Below, piece after piece: positions 9,256 to 17,433 of a stretch of DNA of 49,568 nt. Origin of the DNA: Caldilineaceae bacterium (GTDB taxonomy: Bacteria > Chloroflexota > Anaerolineae > Caldilineales > Caldilineaceae); contig JAPKMW010000092.1 in the NCBI GenBank assembly GCA_026645575.1, positions 1 through 49,568 of the forward strand, given 5' to 3'. Numbering within the stretch: position 1 is the stretch's first letter; each line of letters starts with the position of its first letter. A program made the translations under genes and the position numbers. A model generated the notes under the pieces. That model saw only the letters and a list, made by a program, of their open reading frames with translations, was not told where the DNA came from and made no database searches.

Positions 9256-9999
9256 CTACAGATGGGTTGGCACTAATCGCGCAATCACCTGTTGCGCCTG
9301 CGCTTCGTTGCCAACTGGAACAGGGACGCGTATAGTCTGGGTCGAACTGTTACGCCCCTTGCGGATGCATAGGGCGAAGTCAAGGGTATTGGGTTGACCT
9401 GGCACAAAGTTCAGCGACCGCAGGCTGGCATTGCCCTGCCGCCAGAAGTAAGCGCTGCCACCGATATATAGCCCGTCAGCCGTGATGATCGCTTCCGGCG
9501 CGGTTTTGAGAATTCGATAATAGGGCAAAACGGCATTTTGCACCAGCAGCGCAAGCAGGTTGATGCCCATCACCGCCAGCATGGGCCATAGGATCCGTTG
9601 ACCAAAAGTTTGCAGCCACAGGTAGCTCACAAAGGCGGCGATGAGTAGGATGGGGATGCTCCATTTGGCAATAGTCCAGTAGTGGCGGCTGCGCTCGCGT
9701 TGGGCGTACTCCTGCCAGGTCCACTGGTCATAATGCCAGCGCGCCAACCATTGGGCCGGGTCGGCGGTGATGGCGTCAAGGCGCTGTTGGGTGCGGCGCC
9801 ACTGCCAACCGATGGCGACGACGTTAATGAGGGTGATCACCCCAAAGAAGAGGTAGACCAGATTGAGAAAGGTCGCGCCTTCTGTGCCCAGGCCAAAGAA
9901 ATAAGGTAACAAGAAGAGAACCGAAGCCGTGTTGACCAAGATCATGAGAAGCTGTCCCACCAACTCGCCAAGCCACAACAAATTTGTTCGCGCAACCAT
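9256..9999 (-). CDS. Membrane protein with four predicted TM helices
   Basis: 247 aa, unrecognised. Two hydrophobic helices lie at about residues 8-30 and 40-62, a basic/aromatic cytoplasmic linker follows, then two more helices at about 108-128 and 132-154. The C-terminal soluble domain of about 90 aa is beta-rich and ends in a Q/A-rich helix; it resembles a PH-like fold (ITADGLYIGGSAYFW), by impression only. The start at 9999 is preferred to an upstream one because AGGAGG sits 6 nt upstream of this ATG. Confidence 0.75.
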   Translation of the reverse strand: MVARTNLLWLGELVGQLLMILVNTASVLFLLPYFFGLGTEGATFLNLVYLFFGVITLINVVAIGWQWRRTQQRLDAITADPAQWLARWHYDQWTWQEYAQRERSRHYWTIAKWSIPILLIAAFVSYLWLQTFGQRILWPMLAVMGINLLALLVQNAVLPYYRILKTAPEAIITADGLYIGGSAYFWRQGNASLRSLNFVPGQPNTLDFALCIRKGRNSSTQTIRVPVPVGNEAQAQQVIARLVPTHL

Positions 10000-10082
10000 A
10001 GCGCCTCCTAAAATGATGAATGCTTGTCGCGACACACAATTGGTTGACGTCGCAACTGTATTCAGGATATGCCGGTTGGCGG

Positions 10083-10199
10083 CTGTCAGCCTGACATTTG
10101 TGGGTGAACGGGCTGACAGTTCACGATTTGTCCCGTAGGGACGGCTGAGTTTAGGACAGAGATGGGATGGGACCCTAAATTCACGTGTCCCTACGGGAC
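10083..10199. repeat. Nested inverted repeats in spacer
   Basis: Two stem-forming pairs. CTGTCAGCC (10083-10091) pairs with GGCTGACAG (10111-10119). The 13-bp GTCCCGTAGGGAC (10130-10142) pairs with GTCCCTACGGGAC (10187-10199), each of those arms being itself nearly palindromic, with TTTAGG/CCTAAA inside. It lies between the exporter's end and the promoter region of the membrane protein. Confidence 0.7.
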
Positions 10200-10207
10200 G
10201 GAGTAAA

Positions 10208-12043
10208 CTAGATCGCTTGTCCCTTGAACTGGCTCATGTAGAGATGATGATAGAAGCCCTGGCGCGCCAGCAGTTCGTTGTGTGTCCCTTTTTCGACAAT
10301 TTCGCCGTGGTTGATGACCAGCACCTGATCGGCGTCGCGGATGGTGCTAAGGCGGTGGGCGATGACAAAGCTGGTGCGCCCTTGCATCAGGCGGAGGAGC
10401 GATTGTTGGATGCGCGCTTCGGTACGCGTATCGACGCTACTGGTTGCTTCATCGAGGATCAGGATGCGCGGGTTGGCGAGAATGGCGCGGGCAATCGCCA
10501 ACAACTGGCGTTGGCCCTGGCTGAGGTTGCCGGCCCGTTCGGAGAGTTGGGTCTGGTAGCCTTGGGGCAACTGGCGGATAAAGTGATCGGCGTCGGCCAT
10601 GACGGCGGCGGCGATACACTCGTCGTCGCTGGCGTCGAGGCGACCGTAGCGGATATTTTCCAGCACGGTGTCGGCAAAGAGGTAGGTGTCCTGCAAGACC
10701 AGCCCCAGTTGACGACGTAGATCGGCTTTGGGCAGTTGACGGATGTCTGTGCCGTCGATACAGATCGCACCACCGTTGATCTCATAGAATCGAGTCAGCA
10801 GGTTGATGATCGTCGTCTTGCCCGCGCCCGTCGGTCCGACCAGGGCGATGGTTTCACCCGCTTTGGCCGACAGGGTCATCTCTTTGATAATCGGCGTGTC
10901 GGGCGTATAGGCGAATTGAACATGCTCGAAGTTAACCTGGCCGTTGAGCGTCTTTGGCGCGACAGCGCGGTTGCTACCGTCCACTTCGGCGGGGGTGTCG
11001 ATGATCTCAAAGACCCGTTCAGCCCCGGCCAGGGCGCTTTGGATCGAGTTGTACATGTTGGCCAACATGCGCAGCGGGTTAATAAAATTCTGGCCGTAGA
11101 TGATAAAGGTGGCGATGACGCCGACGCTAACCAGATCGCGCAGGGCCAGCCAACCGCCAAAGGCGGCCAGGGTGATAACAAAGAAGTTGCCCAAGACACT
11201 GGTCAACGGCATAAGCATCAGGGCATAAGTGTTGGCGTAGACACCGGCGTGATAAACCGCTTCGTTATGTCCGCGAAAGGTCGCCACCACGGCATCATTG
11301 CGGCGAAAGGCTTTGACCACCTTCTGCCCGCTGATCGCCTCTTCCATAACGCCATTCATGGCGCCCACCTGTTTTTGTAACTCGCGGAAACCGCGGCGGG
11401 TGTACTTGGCGACAAATTGGGTGAACCAGAACATGATCGGCACCACCAGCACTGAGGTCAACGCTAACCAAACATCGAGTGCGAACATGGCGACCAGAAT
11501 GCCCACCAACGACAACACACCGGCCAGCAGCGTGGTCACATTTTGCGAGATGGCCTGATTGATCGCTTCAATGTCGTTGGTTAGGCGGCTCATCAGTTGG
11601 CCGGCGGGGTTGCGGTCAAAGAAGCTCATGGGTAAGGTTTGGATATGACGAAAGAGATCCTGCCGCAACGCCATGAGGGCGCGCTGCGAGGCGCTTGCCA
11701 TGAGCCAACCGGCCACGGCCTGGAAAAAGTTGTTTAAGAGATAGACCGCCAGCATCAAGAGGGCAATACGCGGTAGTTCAGTGACGCGTTGGGGAACAAT
11801 ATATTGGTCAATGGCCACCCCCAAGAGGTACGGGCTGACCAACCCCAACAAGGTGTAGAGAACAACACAGCCAAATACGAGAACCAGGGTCAATCGATAG
11901 GCCGTTAGATAGGGCAACAGTCGATTTAAGGCGCCGCGGGCATTCTGCGCTTTTTCAATCCGGCCAAAGCCCATCCAGTTGCGTTGGACCGTGGGGCGCT
12001 CTTCGGCGGCCCGGTTGCGTTGTTGGTTGACAACTTGAGTCAT
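10208..12043 (-). CDS. Heterodimeric ABC exporter subunit, catalytic half
   Basis: 611 aa. An N-terminal six-helix exporter domain (about residues 50-340) is followed by an ATPase domain with Walker A GPTGAGKT near residue 400, signature LSQGQRQ and Walker B ILILDEATSSVD. The catalytic Glu after Walker B is intact. LSQGQRQ with an intact Glu is what is seen in the TM288/BmrD-type half of heterodimeric exporters. It probably pumps drugs, lipids or peptides outward; the substrate is unknown. It follows its partner by 84 bp on the same strand. Confidence 0.92.
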   Translation of the reverse strand: MTQVVNQQRNRAAEERPTVQRNWMGFGRIEKAQNARGALNRLLPYLTAYRLTLVLVFGCVVLYTLLGLVSPYLLGVAIDQYIVPQRVTELPRIALLMLAVYLLNNFFQAVAGWLMASASQRALMALRQDLFRHIQTLPMSFFDRNPAGQLMSRLTNDIEAINQAISQNVTTLLAGVLSLVGILVAMFALDVWLALTSVLVVPIMFWFTQFVAKYTRRGFRELQKQVGAMNGVMEEAISGQKVVKAFRRNDAVVATFRGHNEAVYHAGVYANTYALMLMPLTSVLGNFFVITLAAFGGWLALRDLVSVGVIATFIIYGQNFINPLRMLANMYNSIQSALAGAERVFEIIDTPAEVDGSNRAVAPKTLNGQVNFEHVQFAYTPDTPIIKEMTLSAKAGETIALVGPTGAGKTTIINLLTRFYEINGGAICIDGTDIRQLPKADLRRQLGLVLQDTYLFADTVLENIRYGRLDASDDECIAAAVMADADHFIRQLPQGYQTQLSERAGNLSQGQRQLLAIARAILANPRILILDEATSSVDTRTEARIQQSLLRLMQGRTSFVIAHRLSTIRDADQVLVINHGEIVEKGTHNELLARQGFYHHLYMSQFKGQAI

Positions 12044-12127
12044 CTTACTTTACTTTCTATAGGTCGAATCTACGATAATGGCACAAAGCCTAGCCTGTAT
12101 CCAACAGGTTCATTCGCCAAAGTAGCG

Positions 12128-13939
12128 CTAATTTAGCGAATGAAGTTGATGAATTTGCGCAAATTCATCAACTTCACTAGTGTTTTTCTCGCCATTACCC
12201 AATTGCGAAGCATAAATTTCCTGGTAAATCGGACTGGACTGCAACAGTTCGCGATGCGTCCCCTCGGCAGCGATGCGTCCCTTCTCGATGACGACAATCT
12301 TGTCAGCCTTGAGAACGGTGCTAATCCGTTGCGCCACCACAAGGGTTGTTTGGCTGCCCATCTGCTGCTCCAGGGCGTCCTGGATTTTGGTTTCGGTCTC
12401 CACATCGACAGCGCTGGTGCTGTCATCGAGGATCAGAATGCGCGGTTTGGTCAACAGAGCGCGGGCGATGGCAATGCGTTGCTTCTGACCGCCGGAGAGG
12501 TTGACGCCCCGCTCTTCAATGTGGGTGTCGTAACCGCTGGGTAGATCGAGAATAAAATTGTGCGCTTGGGCAGCTTGGGCGGCGGCGACGACGGCGGCTT
12601 CATCGGCGTCGGGCGCGCCATAGCGGATGTTGTCACGCACGGTGCCGGAGAAAAGGATGGTTTCTTGCGGCACGATGCTGATCTGCTCTAGCAACGATGA
12701 TTGCTTGACCGTGCGAATGTCAATGCCGTCGAGCAGAATCCGCCCCGCCGTCACATCGTAAAAGCGGGGGACAAGGTTGACCAGTGTCGATTTGCCGGCG
12801 CCGGTCGCGCCCAGAATGGCAACAGTCTGGCCCGGTTCGGCCACCAGATTGATGTCTTCTAATACCGCCTCGTTGCGGTTGCCGTTGTAATGAAAACTGA
12901 CGTTGTCAAAGACAATGCGCCCGCTGGCATCGGCAGGAATGAGGCCGGCATTGGGTTTTTCCTGGATTTCCGGCGCCGTATCCAACACCTCGTTGAGCCG
13001 CTTGGCCGAGGCGATGCCGCTGGCCCAGGTGCTGGAAAGCCAGGTCATCATCGTCAGTGGGATCATGGTGGTGAGCAGGTAGTTGATGAAGGCGACAATC
13101 TGACCGACCGAAAGGTCGCCGCGCACGGTGTCTAGCCCGCCGACCCAAATGACAACCACCATACCAACATTGATACAAGCCGTCAGCACCGGCGACATGG
13201 TTGCCATAAATTGCATGACGCGCGTCGAGTGGTCGGTAAAGGCGGCGCTGGCCCCGGCAAAGCGTTCGCCTTCAAAGTCGTTGCGCACAAAGGCTTTGAC
13301 GACACGGGCGCCGGCAATATTCTCTTGCAACACGGTGTTGAGGCGATCCAGCTTTTCCTGCACAGTGCGGTAGAGGGGTTCTGTCTTGCGAATAAACCAG
13401 ATCAGAATTACCGTTGTCACCAGCAAGAGCGGCACCATGGTCAGCGCCAGGTGTTGGCTGGTGGTAAACATGAGAATCAAACTGCCGATCATCATGAGCG
13501 GAGCGCGGGTGCCAATGCGCAGGGAAATTTGGATCAGCCGTTGATAGGCGCCGGTGTCGCTGCTCATACGCACCATCAGTTGCCCTGTGCGCATCCGATC
13601 CAAGTCGCCGTAGGAGAGGGTCTGGATCTTGCGGAAGAGCGCGTCGCGTAGGTCGCGCGCTACGCTTTCACCCACCTGCACTGAGGTGTTGTTGTTGCCG
13701 ATGGCAACGAAGACGCTCAACAACGAAATGCCGAGCATGATCAGGCCGGTTTGGATCACCACTTGCTGATTTTGTTGGTTGATCCCTTGATCAATCACCC
13801 GCTGGATCAGGCGGGGAATCGCCAGATCAAAAAAGGTTTGCGCCGTTAGCAGGATTAAGGCCACCACCGAGCGCCGCCAATAGGGTTTGACAAAAGAGAG
13901 GAGTTTGAAGACATCATTCATAAGGATTTGCTCACTCAC
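12128..13939 (-). CDS. Heterodimeric ABC exporter subunit, degenerate-site half
   Basis: 603 aa. An exporter membrane domain (about residues 20-320) precedes an ATPase domain with Walker A GATGAGKS near residue 380, signature LSGGQKQR and Walker B ILILDDSTSAVD near 506. Asp replaces the catalytic Glu, the hallmark of the degenerate nucleotide site in TM287/BmrC-type subunits. With the downstream 611-aa protein it would form an asymmetric exporter. The last codons run through a 15-bp perfect hairpin. It is divergent from the MFS transporter across a spacer with a long palindrome. Confidence 0.92.
   Translation of the reverse strand: MSEQILMNDVFKLLSFVKPYWRRSVVALILLTAQTFFDLAIPRLIQRVIDQGINQQNQQVVIQTGLIMLGISLLSVFVAIGNNNTSVQVGESVARDLRDALFRKIQTLSYGDLDRMRTGQLMVRMSSDTGAYQRLIQISLRIGTRAPLMMIGSLILMFTTSQHLALTMVPLLLVTTVILIWFIRKTEPLYRTVQEKLDRLNTVLQENIAGARVVKAFVRNDFEGERFAGASAAFTDHSTRVMQFMATMSPVLTACINVGMVVVIWVGGLDTVRGDLSVGQIVAFINYLLTTMIPLTMMTWLSSTWASGIASAKRLNEVLDTAPEIQEKPNAGLIPADASGRIVFDNVSFHYNGNRNEAVLEDINLVAEPGQTVAILGATGAGKSTLVNLVPRFYDVTAGRILLDGIDIRTVKQSSLLEQISIVPQETILFSGTVRDNIRYGAPDADEAAVVAAAQAAQAHNFILDLPSGYDTHIEERGVNLSGGQKQRIAIARALLTKPRILILDDSTSAVDVETETKIQDALEQQMGSQTTLVVAQRISTVLKADKIVVIEKGRIAAEGTHRELLQSSPIYQEIYASQLGNGEKNTSEVDEFAQIHQLHSLN
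12142..12175. repeat. Perfect 15-bp hairpin at gene end
   Basis: GAAGTTGATGAATTT (12142-12156), loop GCGC, AAATTCATCAACTTC (12161-12175). It lies inside the last codons of the first exporter gene, 99 nt upstream of the second gene's start on the minus strand. No following U-tract, so it is an RNA-stability or processing element rather than a standard terminator (inference). Confidence 0.75.
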
Positions 13940-14039
13940 CGCTACCTAAAACCGATAAAAGATACTATCAGTATAGCAGCGAAGTTGCATTCCGAACAAC
14001 CGACGCCTGCGGATTGAGTCTATTTAGCATTGGCGGCGC

Positions 14040-14107
14040 GTGTTATCGGAACTGGGAGCGTGAGCGACCAGCCGACTGGTCGCTCACGCTCCCAGTTCCG
14101 ATAACAC
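14040..14107. repeat. 32-bp perfect palindrome, 4-nt loop
   Basis: Arms 14040-14071 and 14076-14107 are exact reverse complements, with loop CCGA. It sits between the divergent starts of the exporter operon and the MFS gene, upstream of both promoters, where a terminator is not expected. The arms contain the internal repeat GGGAGCGTGAGCGACC. Confidence 0.9.
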
Positions 14108-14134
14108 CCCAAAGTTGAAATGTACCTCTTCGGA

Positions 14135-14165
14135 TCGACAGAATGGTCGGTAGGCAGGGTATAAT
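14135..14165 (+). promoter_or_regulatory. Probable MFS promoter
   Basis: Perfect TATAAT at 14160-14165 with TCGACA (one mismatch to TTGACA) at 14135-14140. The 19-nt spacer is longer than ideal. The predicted transcript would have a leader of about 60 nt before the GTG start. Confidence 0.5.
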
Positions 14166-14229
14166 AGTGCGATCATGTCAGTTGTCAAATCAAGGGATCA
14201 ACGATCCAACAGAGGAGTGAGGTTTCATT

Positions 14230-15438
14230 GTGAGCGTTCAGGCTGTTCCTGCTATCCGTCAAGCCACGAGCTACCGCTGGCATATCCTAACCCTGGCGGC
14301 GCTGACCTTTACTTTTGTCATGGGCCTGCCCACCATGTCACTGCCGGTCTTATTTGATGAGATCGCCCAGGAGTTGGGTTTGACATTGGTGCAGGTGGGC
14401 TGGATCTGGGGCATTGGCGCCGTGCTGGGGATTGTCGTTGGCCTGGCCGGCGGCCCGGTCAGCGACCGCCTAGGGCCACGGCGCACCTTAACTGGCGCTT
14501 GTCTGCTCATGGGGATTATGGGTGCGGCGCGTGGGTTGACATGGAACTTCCCGTCACTAGCCGTAGCGATGTTCTTCATGGGCTTTGCCCAGTCGGCAAT
14601 CCCGATGAACATCCACAAAACCTGTGGCATCTGGTTTCCTGGGCCGCGCTTGGGAACGGCGAATGGCGTGGTGTCGGTGGGCATGGCGCTGGGCTTTATG
14701 CTGGGATCGCTGCTGGCGGCGACGGTTTTGTCGCCCTGGTTGGGTGGGTGGCGCAACGTCTTCTTCGTCTATGGTGGCGTGGCCTTGCTCTTTAGCTTAC
14801 TCTGGTGGCTGTCCCAGGAGAAGGACGTTGTCACCACTGCGCCACCCTCAGATACACAACCCCTCACGTTGACAGCCGCGTTGGGCCAAGTTACCAAACT
14901 TTCCAATGTCTGGCGGTTGAGCCTGGCAACACTGGGGGTGACAGCCTGTATCGGTGGCTTTTTGGGCTATTTGCCGCTCTATCTGCGCGAGCTTGGCTGG
15001 CCGGCAGCGACGGCGGACAGCGCATTGGCGGCGTTTCATGCGGCTAGTCTGGTCGCCGCTATTCCCATCGCGCTGCTTTCCGATCGACTGGGCACGCGCA
15101 AACCCGTGCTGATGGTCGCAGCGCTCCTGGTCACCACAGGCGTGGGGCTGGTAGCGGTTGTGCAAGGGGTGTTGATCTGGCCGGCGGTGTTGCTGGCTGG
15201 CGTCGTGCGCGATGGTTACATGGCGATCACCATGACGGCGATGATGGAGGTCAAGGGGGTTGGCGCCCGCTATGCCGGTACAGCCACTGGGCTTCTCATG
15301 GCGGTGATGGGGATCGGCGCCGTGCTGGCGCCGCCAGTGGGGAATAGTCTGGCCGCGATCAGCTCCAGTGCGCCCTTTGTGTTTTGGGCCGGGTTGGCGT
15401 TGGTGGGGTTTGGTGGGTATTGGTTTGTGCGGGAATAG
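14230..15438 (+). CDS. Major facilitator superfamily transporter
   Basis: 402 aa with about 12 hydrophobic helices. The loop 2-3 MFS signature is present (GGPVSDRLGPRR, about residues 76-87), and its counterpart in the second half is LLSDRLGTRKP. General resemblance is to the CynX/NimT and oxalate/anion-like MFS groups, but the substrate cannot be assigned. Start is GTG with a GAGGAG-type Shine-Dalgarno about 11 nt upstream. It is divergent from the ABC exporter genes, so both may belong to an efflux locus (inference). Confidence 0.88.
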   Translation: MSVQAVPAIRQATSYRWHILTLAALTFTFVMGLPTMSLPVLFDEIAQELGLTLVQVGWIWGIGAVLGIVVGLAGGPVSDRLGPRRTLTGACLLMGIMGAARGLTWNFPSLAVAMFFMGFAQSAIPMNIHKTCGIWFPGPRLGTANGVVSVGMALGFMLGSLLAATVLSPWLGGWRNVFFVYGGVALLFSLLWWLSQEKDVVTTAPPSDTQPLTLTAALGQVTKLSNVWRLSLATLGVTACIGGFLGYLPLYLRELGWPAATADSALAAFHAASLVAAIPIALLSDRLGTRKPVLMVAALLVTTGVGLVAVVQGVLIWPAVLLAGVVRDGYMAITMTAMMEVKGVGARYAGTATGLLMAVMGIGAVLAPPVGNSLAAISSSAPFVFWAGLALVGFGGYWFVRE

Positions 15439-15450
15439 ATTGGGTGATTA

Positions 15451-15481
15451 CCGTTTGGGCAACAAGCTGTTGCCCAAACGG
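15451..15481. terminator. Hairpin after MFS gene
   Basis: CCGTTTGGGCAACA (15451-15464), loop AGC, TGTTGCCCAAACGG (15468-15481): a perfect 14-bp stem 12 nt after the stop codon. No clear T-tract follows, so termination would be imperfect or the element may protect the mRNA 3' end. Confidence 0.5.
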
Positions 15482-15524
15482 CAATCTCAACTACCCGCTT
15501 TTCAGAAATGGAGACAAAGGAGCC

Positions 15525-16133
15525 ATGAACGAAACTTTGTTTGCTGAACTACTGGAAAGCGTGCGTGAAGGCAGCGCTATCCTTCGCGGCGAAAAAGAAC
15601 CTTCACGCTACACAACGGACGCATCACTGTCATGGCCTTTTATCCTGACATTAAGTCTTGATGCCGCCGCCTTTGCGCGTCTCGACGCCTTGCGCCAGGC
15701 CCATTTCCCACCGGAACGCAACTTTTTATCGGCGCATATCACCCTCTTTCATGCCTTGCCGGGTGATCAAGAGGCGGCGATTCAGCAAACGTTGCAGACC
15801 ATTAGCGCAGCCACACCCATCATCCCACTCGCTTTTCCGACGGTGCGGTCACTGGGACGCGGGGTGGCGATCACCGTAGAGAGTCCAGCCCTGCTCGATC
15901 TACGCCGACAACTGGCAACCACCTGGCACGACTGGTTAAGCGCGCAGGATCGCCAGCGATACCAGCCCCATGTCACCATTCAAAACAAAGTAACAGCGGA
16001 GGTTGCGCGCCACCTGTATGAACAACTGGCCGCCAGTTGGCAACCCTTTTCTGGCCAAGGTGAAGGGCTGCTCCTCTGGCGTTATCGTGGTGGGCCGTGG
16101 GAATCTGTAGCCGAATTTCCATTTCTGCATTAG
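15525..16133 (+). CDS. 2H phosphoesterase (2'-5' RNA ligase-like) with odd N-terminus
   Basis: 202 aa. Both 2H motifs are present: H71-I-T73 (AHITLFHAL) and H149-V-T151 (PHVTIQNKV), placing it in the 2'-5' RNA ligase/cyclic phosphodiesterase superfamily. The first 30 residues (FAELLESVREGSAILRGE then PSR) instead resemble the N-terminus of XRE-type antitoxins and are not part of the usual 2H fold. They look like an in-frame join of an antitoxin start to this gene. The start ATG has AAAGGAG just upstream, and an in-frame extension to 15384 runs through a hairpin and is rejected. Its role in RNA repair or nucleotide turnover is inferred. Confidence 0.8.
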   Translation: MNETLFAELLESVREGSAILRGEKEPSRYTTDASLSWPFILTLSLDAAAFARLDALRQAHFPPERNFLSAHITLFHALPGDQEAAIQQTLQTISAATPIIPLAFPTVRSLGRGVAITVESPALLDLRRQLATTWHDWLSAQDRQRYQPHVTIQNKVTAEVARHLYEQLAASWQPFSGQGEGLLLWRYRGGPWESVAEFPFLH

Positions 16134-16146
16134 GCTCGCCACCAAA

Positions 16147-16175
16147 TTGACAACTTTCCCAAAAGCTGCTATAGT
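16147..16175 (+). promoter_or_regulatory. Consensus sigma-70-type promoter of lacI-family gene
   Basis: TTGACA at 16147-16152, a 17-nt spacer, and TATAGT at 16170-16175. The predicted start of transcription is near 16182, inside the palindromic operator. Confidence 0.8.
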
Positions 16176-16179
16176 CTCC

Positions 16180-16195
16180 GTCAAACCGGTTTGAC
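16180..16195. promoter_or_regulatory. Palindromic LacI-type operator
   Basis: A 16-bp perfect palindrome, GTCAAACCGGTTTGAC, with a central CG as in LacI/PurR/CcpA-family operators. It starts 5 nt after the -10 box and covers the expected transcription start, the ideal place for autorepression by the encoded regulator. I saw no second copy before the ABC genes. Confidence 0.7.
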
Positions 16196-16260
16196 ACCTC
16201 TTCCCAACCCCGAAGGCTAGGCCGGTCTCCAACCAATGTTTTCCAAGTTCATTCATACAG

Positions 16261-17373
16261 TTGATTATTCCGTTGAGCAAACGTTCTTTAGCGAAACGGG
16301 CGACGATTGCTGATATTGCGGCGAAAGCTGGCGTTAGCAAAAGCACCGTTTCGCATACCCTAAGCGGAAAGCGCCCGATTTCGCCGGCCACCCAACGCCG
16401 TATTCGCGCGGTGATCGCGGAAGTTGGCTATCGGCCCAATGTGGTCGCCCAGCGCTTGGCCGGGGGCGGACATGCGCGCATGGTCGGCTTGGTCTTTCCC
16501 TTGTCCACGACGTTGATTGCCGGCACCGAGGCAGAATTCATTGTCAACGCCGCCAATGTCGCCAACGCCGCCGATACAACCTTTCTGCTCCTCACCCATT
16601 TGGAAGGCAATCCCAGCCAATTTGAACGCGTGGTCGAGAGCGGGTTGGTCGATGGCTTTATTTTAATGAAAGTTCACATGGATGACTGGCGCGTCGAGTT
16701 ATTGCGGCAGGAACAGATCCCCTTTGTGCTACTGGGGCGGTGCGCCAATAATGAAGGGTTATCCTTTGTCGATGTGGCGATTGAAACCGGCGTGGCCGAA
16801 GCAGTTGCCCATCTGGCGATCACAGGTCATCGCACCGTCGGTTATTTATCCTTGGTCGATGATGGCGATTTTGGCTTTGCCATACGCACGTTGGAAAGCT
16901 TTCGCCAGGCTTGCCAGTTGCATCAAATCACACCAGTGATGAAAGCGGCTCAGGCAACGACAGAAGGGGTCGCCGCGGCTTTTCGGGCGTTGTACCAGGA
17001 AACACCAACGATTAGCGCGGTGCTGGTGCGTAATCACGCCATGGCGATCGGGGTTGGACAGGCCGCCGCCGATTTGGGTCTACACATCCCGGAGCAACTC
17101 ACGCTCATTGGCATGGGCAGCGCCGATAATCAGGTGCCACTCCCCCAGGGGACGATCCGGACAACCTGGATCGATATTCGGGCCGAAACGCTGGCGATCA
17201 CCGCAACCCAATTTTTGCTGACCCAATTGACAAACGACGGTGGTAACAAGGTGCAACAACAATTGGTGACACCACACTTGATTATCGAGGGAGGTTACCG
17301 CGTTGCGGCTGTAACAACGACGGCGCAAGCAATACCCCCGCCGCGTAACAGCGCCAGTAGGCACAACGTGTAA
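16261..17373 (+). CDS. LacI-family transcriptional regulator
   Basis: 370 aa. The N-terminal HTH (TIADIAAKAGVSKSTVSHTL) and hinge helix (NVVAQRLAGG) are typical, followed by a periplasmic-binding-protein-like sugar sensor domain (about residues 75-350). The first in-frame candidates are TTG at 16261 and TTG at 16273; no ATG suits and no clear Shine-Dalgarno is seen, so the start is uncertain. Directly upstream are a consensus promoter and a palindromic operator. Directly downstream is the sugar ABC importer, which it most probably controls in response to a sugar. Confidence 0.88.
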   Translation: MIIPLSKRSLAKRATIADIAAKAGVSKSTVSHTLSGKRPISPATQRRIRAVIAEVGYRPNVVAQRLAGGGHARMVGLVFPLSTTLIAGTEAEFIVNAANVANAADTTFLLLTHLEGNPSQFERVVESGLVDGFILMKVHMDDWRVELLRQEQIPFVLLGRCANNEGLSFVDVAIETGVAEAVAHLAITGHRTVGYLSLVDDGDFGFAIRTLESFRQACQLHQITPVMKAAQATTEGVAAAFRALYQETPTISAVLVRNHAMAIGVGQAAADLGLHIPEQLTLIGMGSADNQVPLPQGTIRTTWIDIRAETLAITATQFLLTQLTNDGGNKVQQQLVTPHLIIEGGYRVAAVTTTAQAIPPPRNSASRHNV

Positions 17374-17433
17374 TACACCTTCCCATATGTATCGATAATT
17401 TTCATCTACGCTACGTTCAAAGGAGGATGGGCA

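Noticed and set aside
14175..14357. 60-aa ORF overlapping the MFS start
   Set aside because: No family resemblance, no ribosome site, and it overlaps the first helix of the real gene in another frame.
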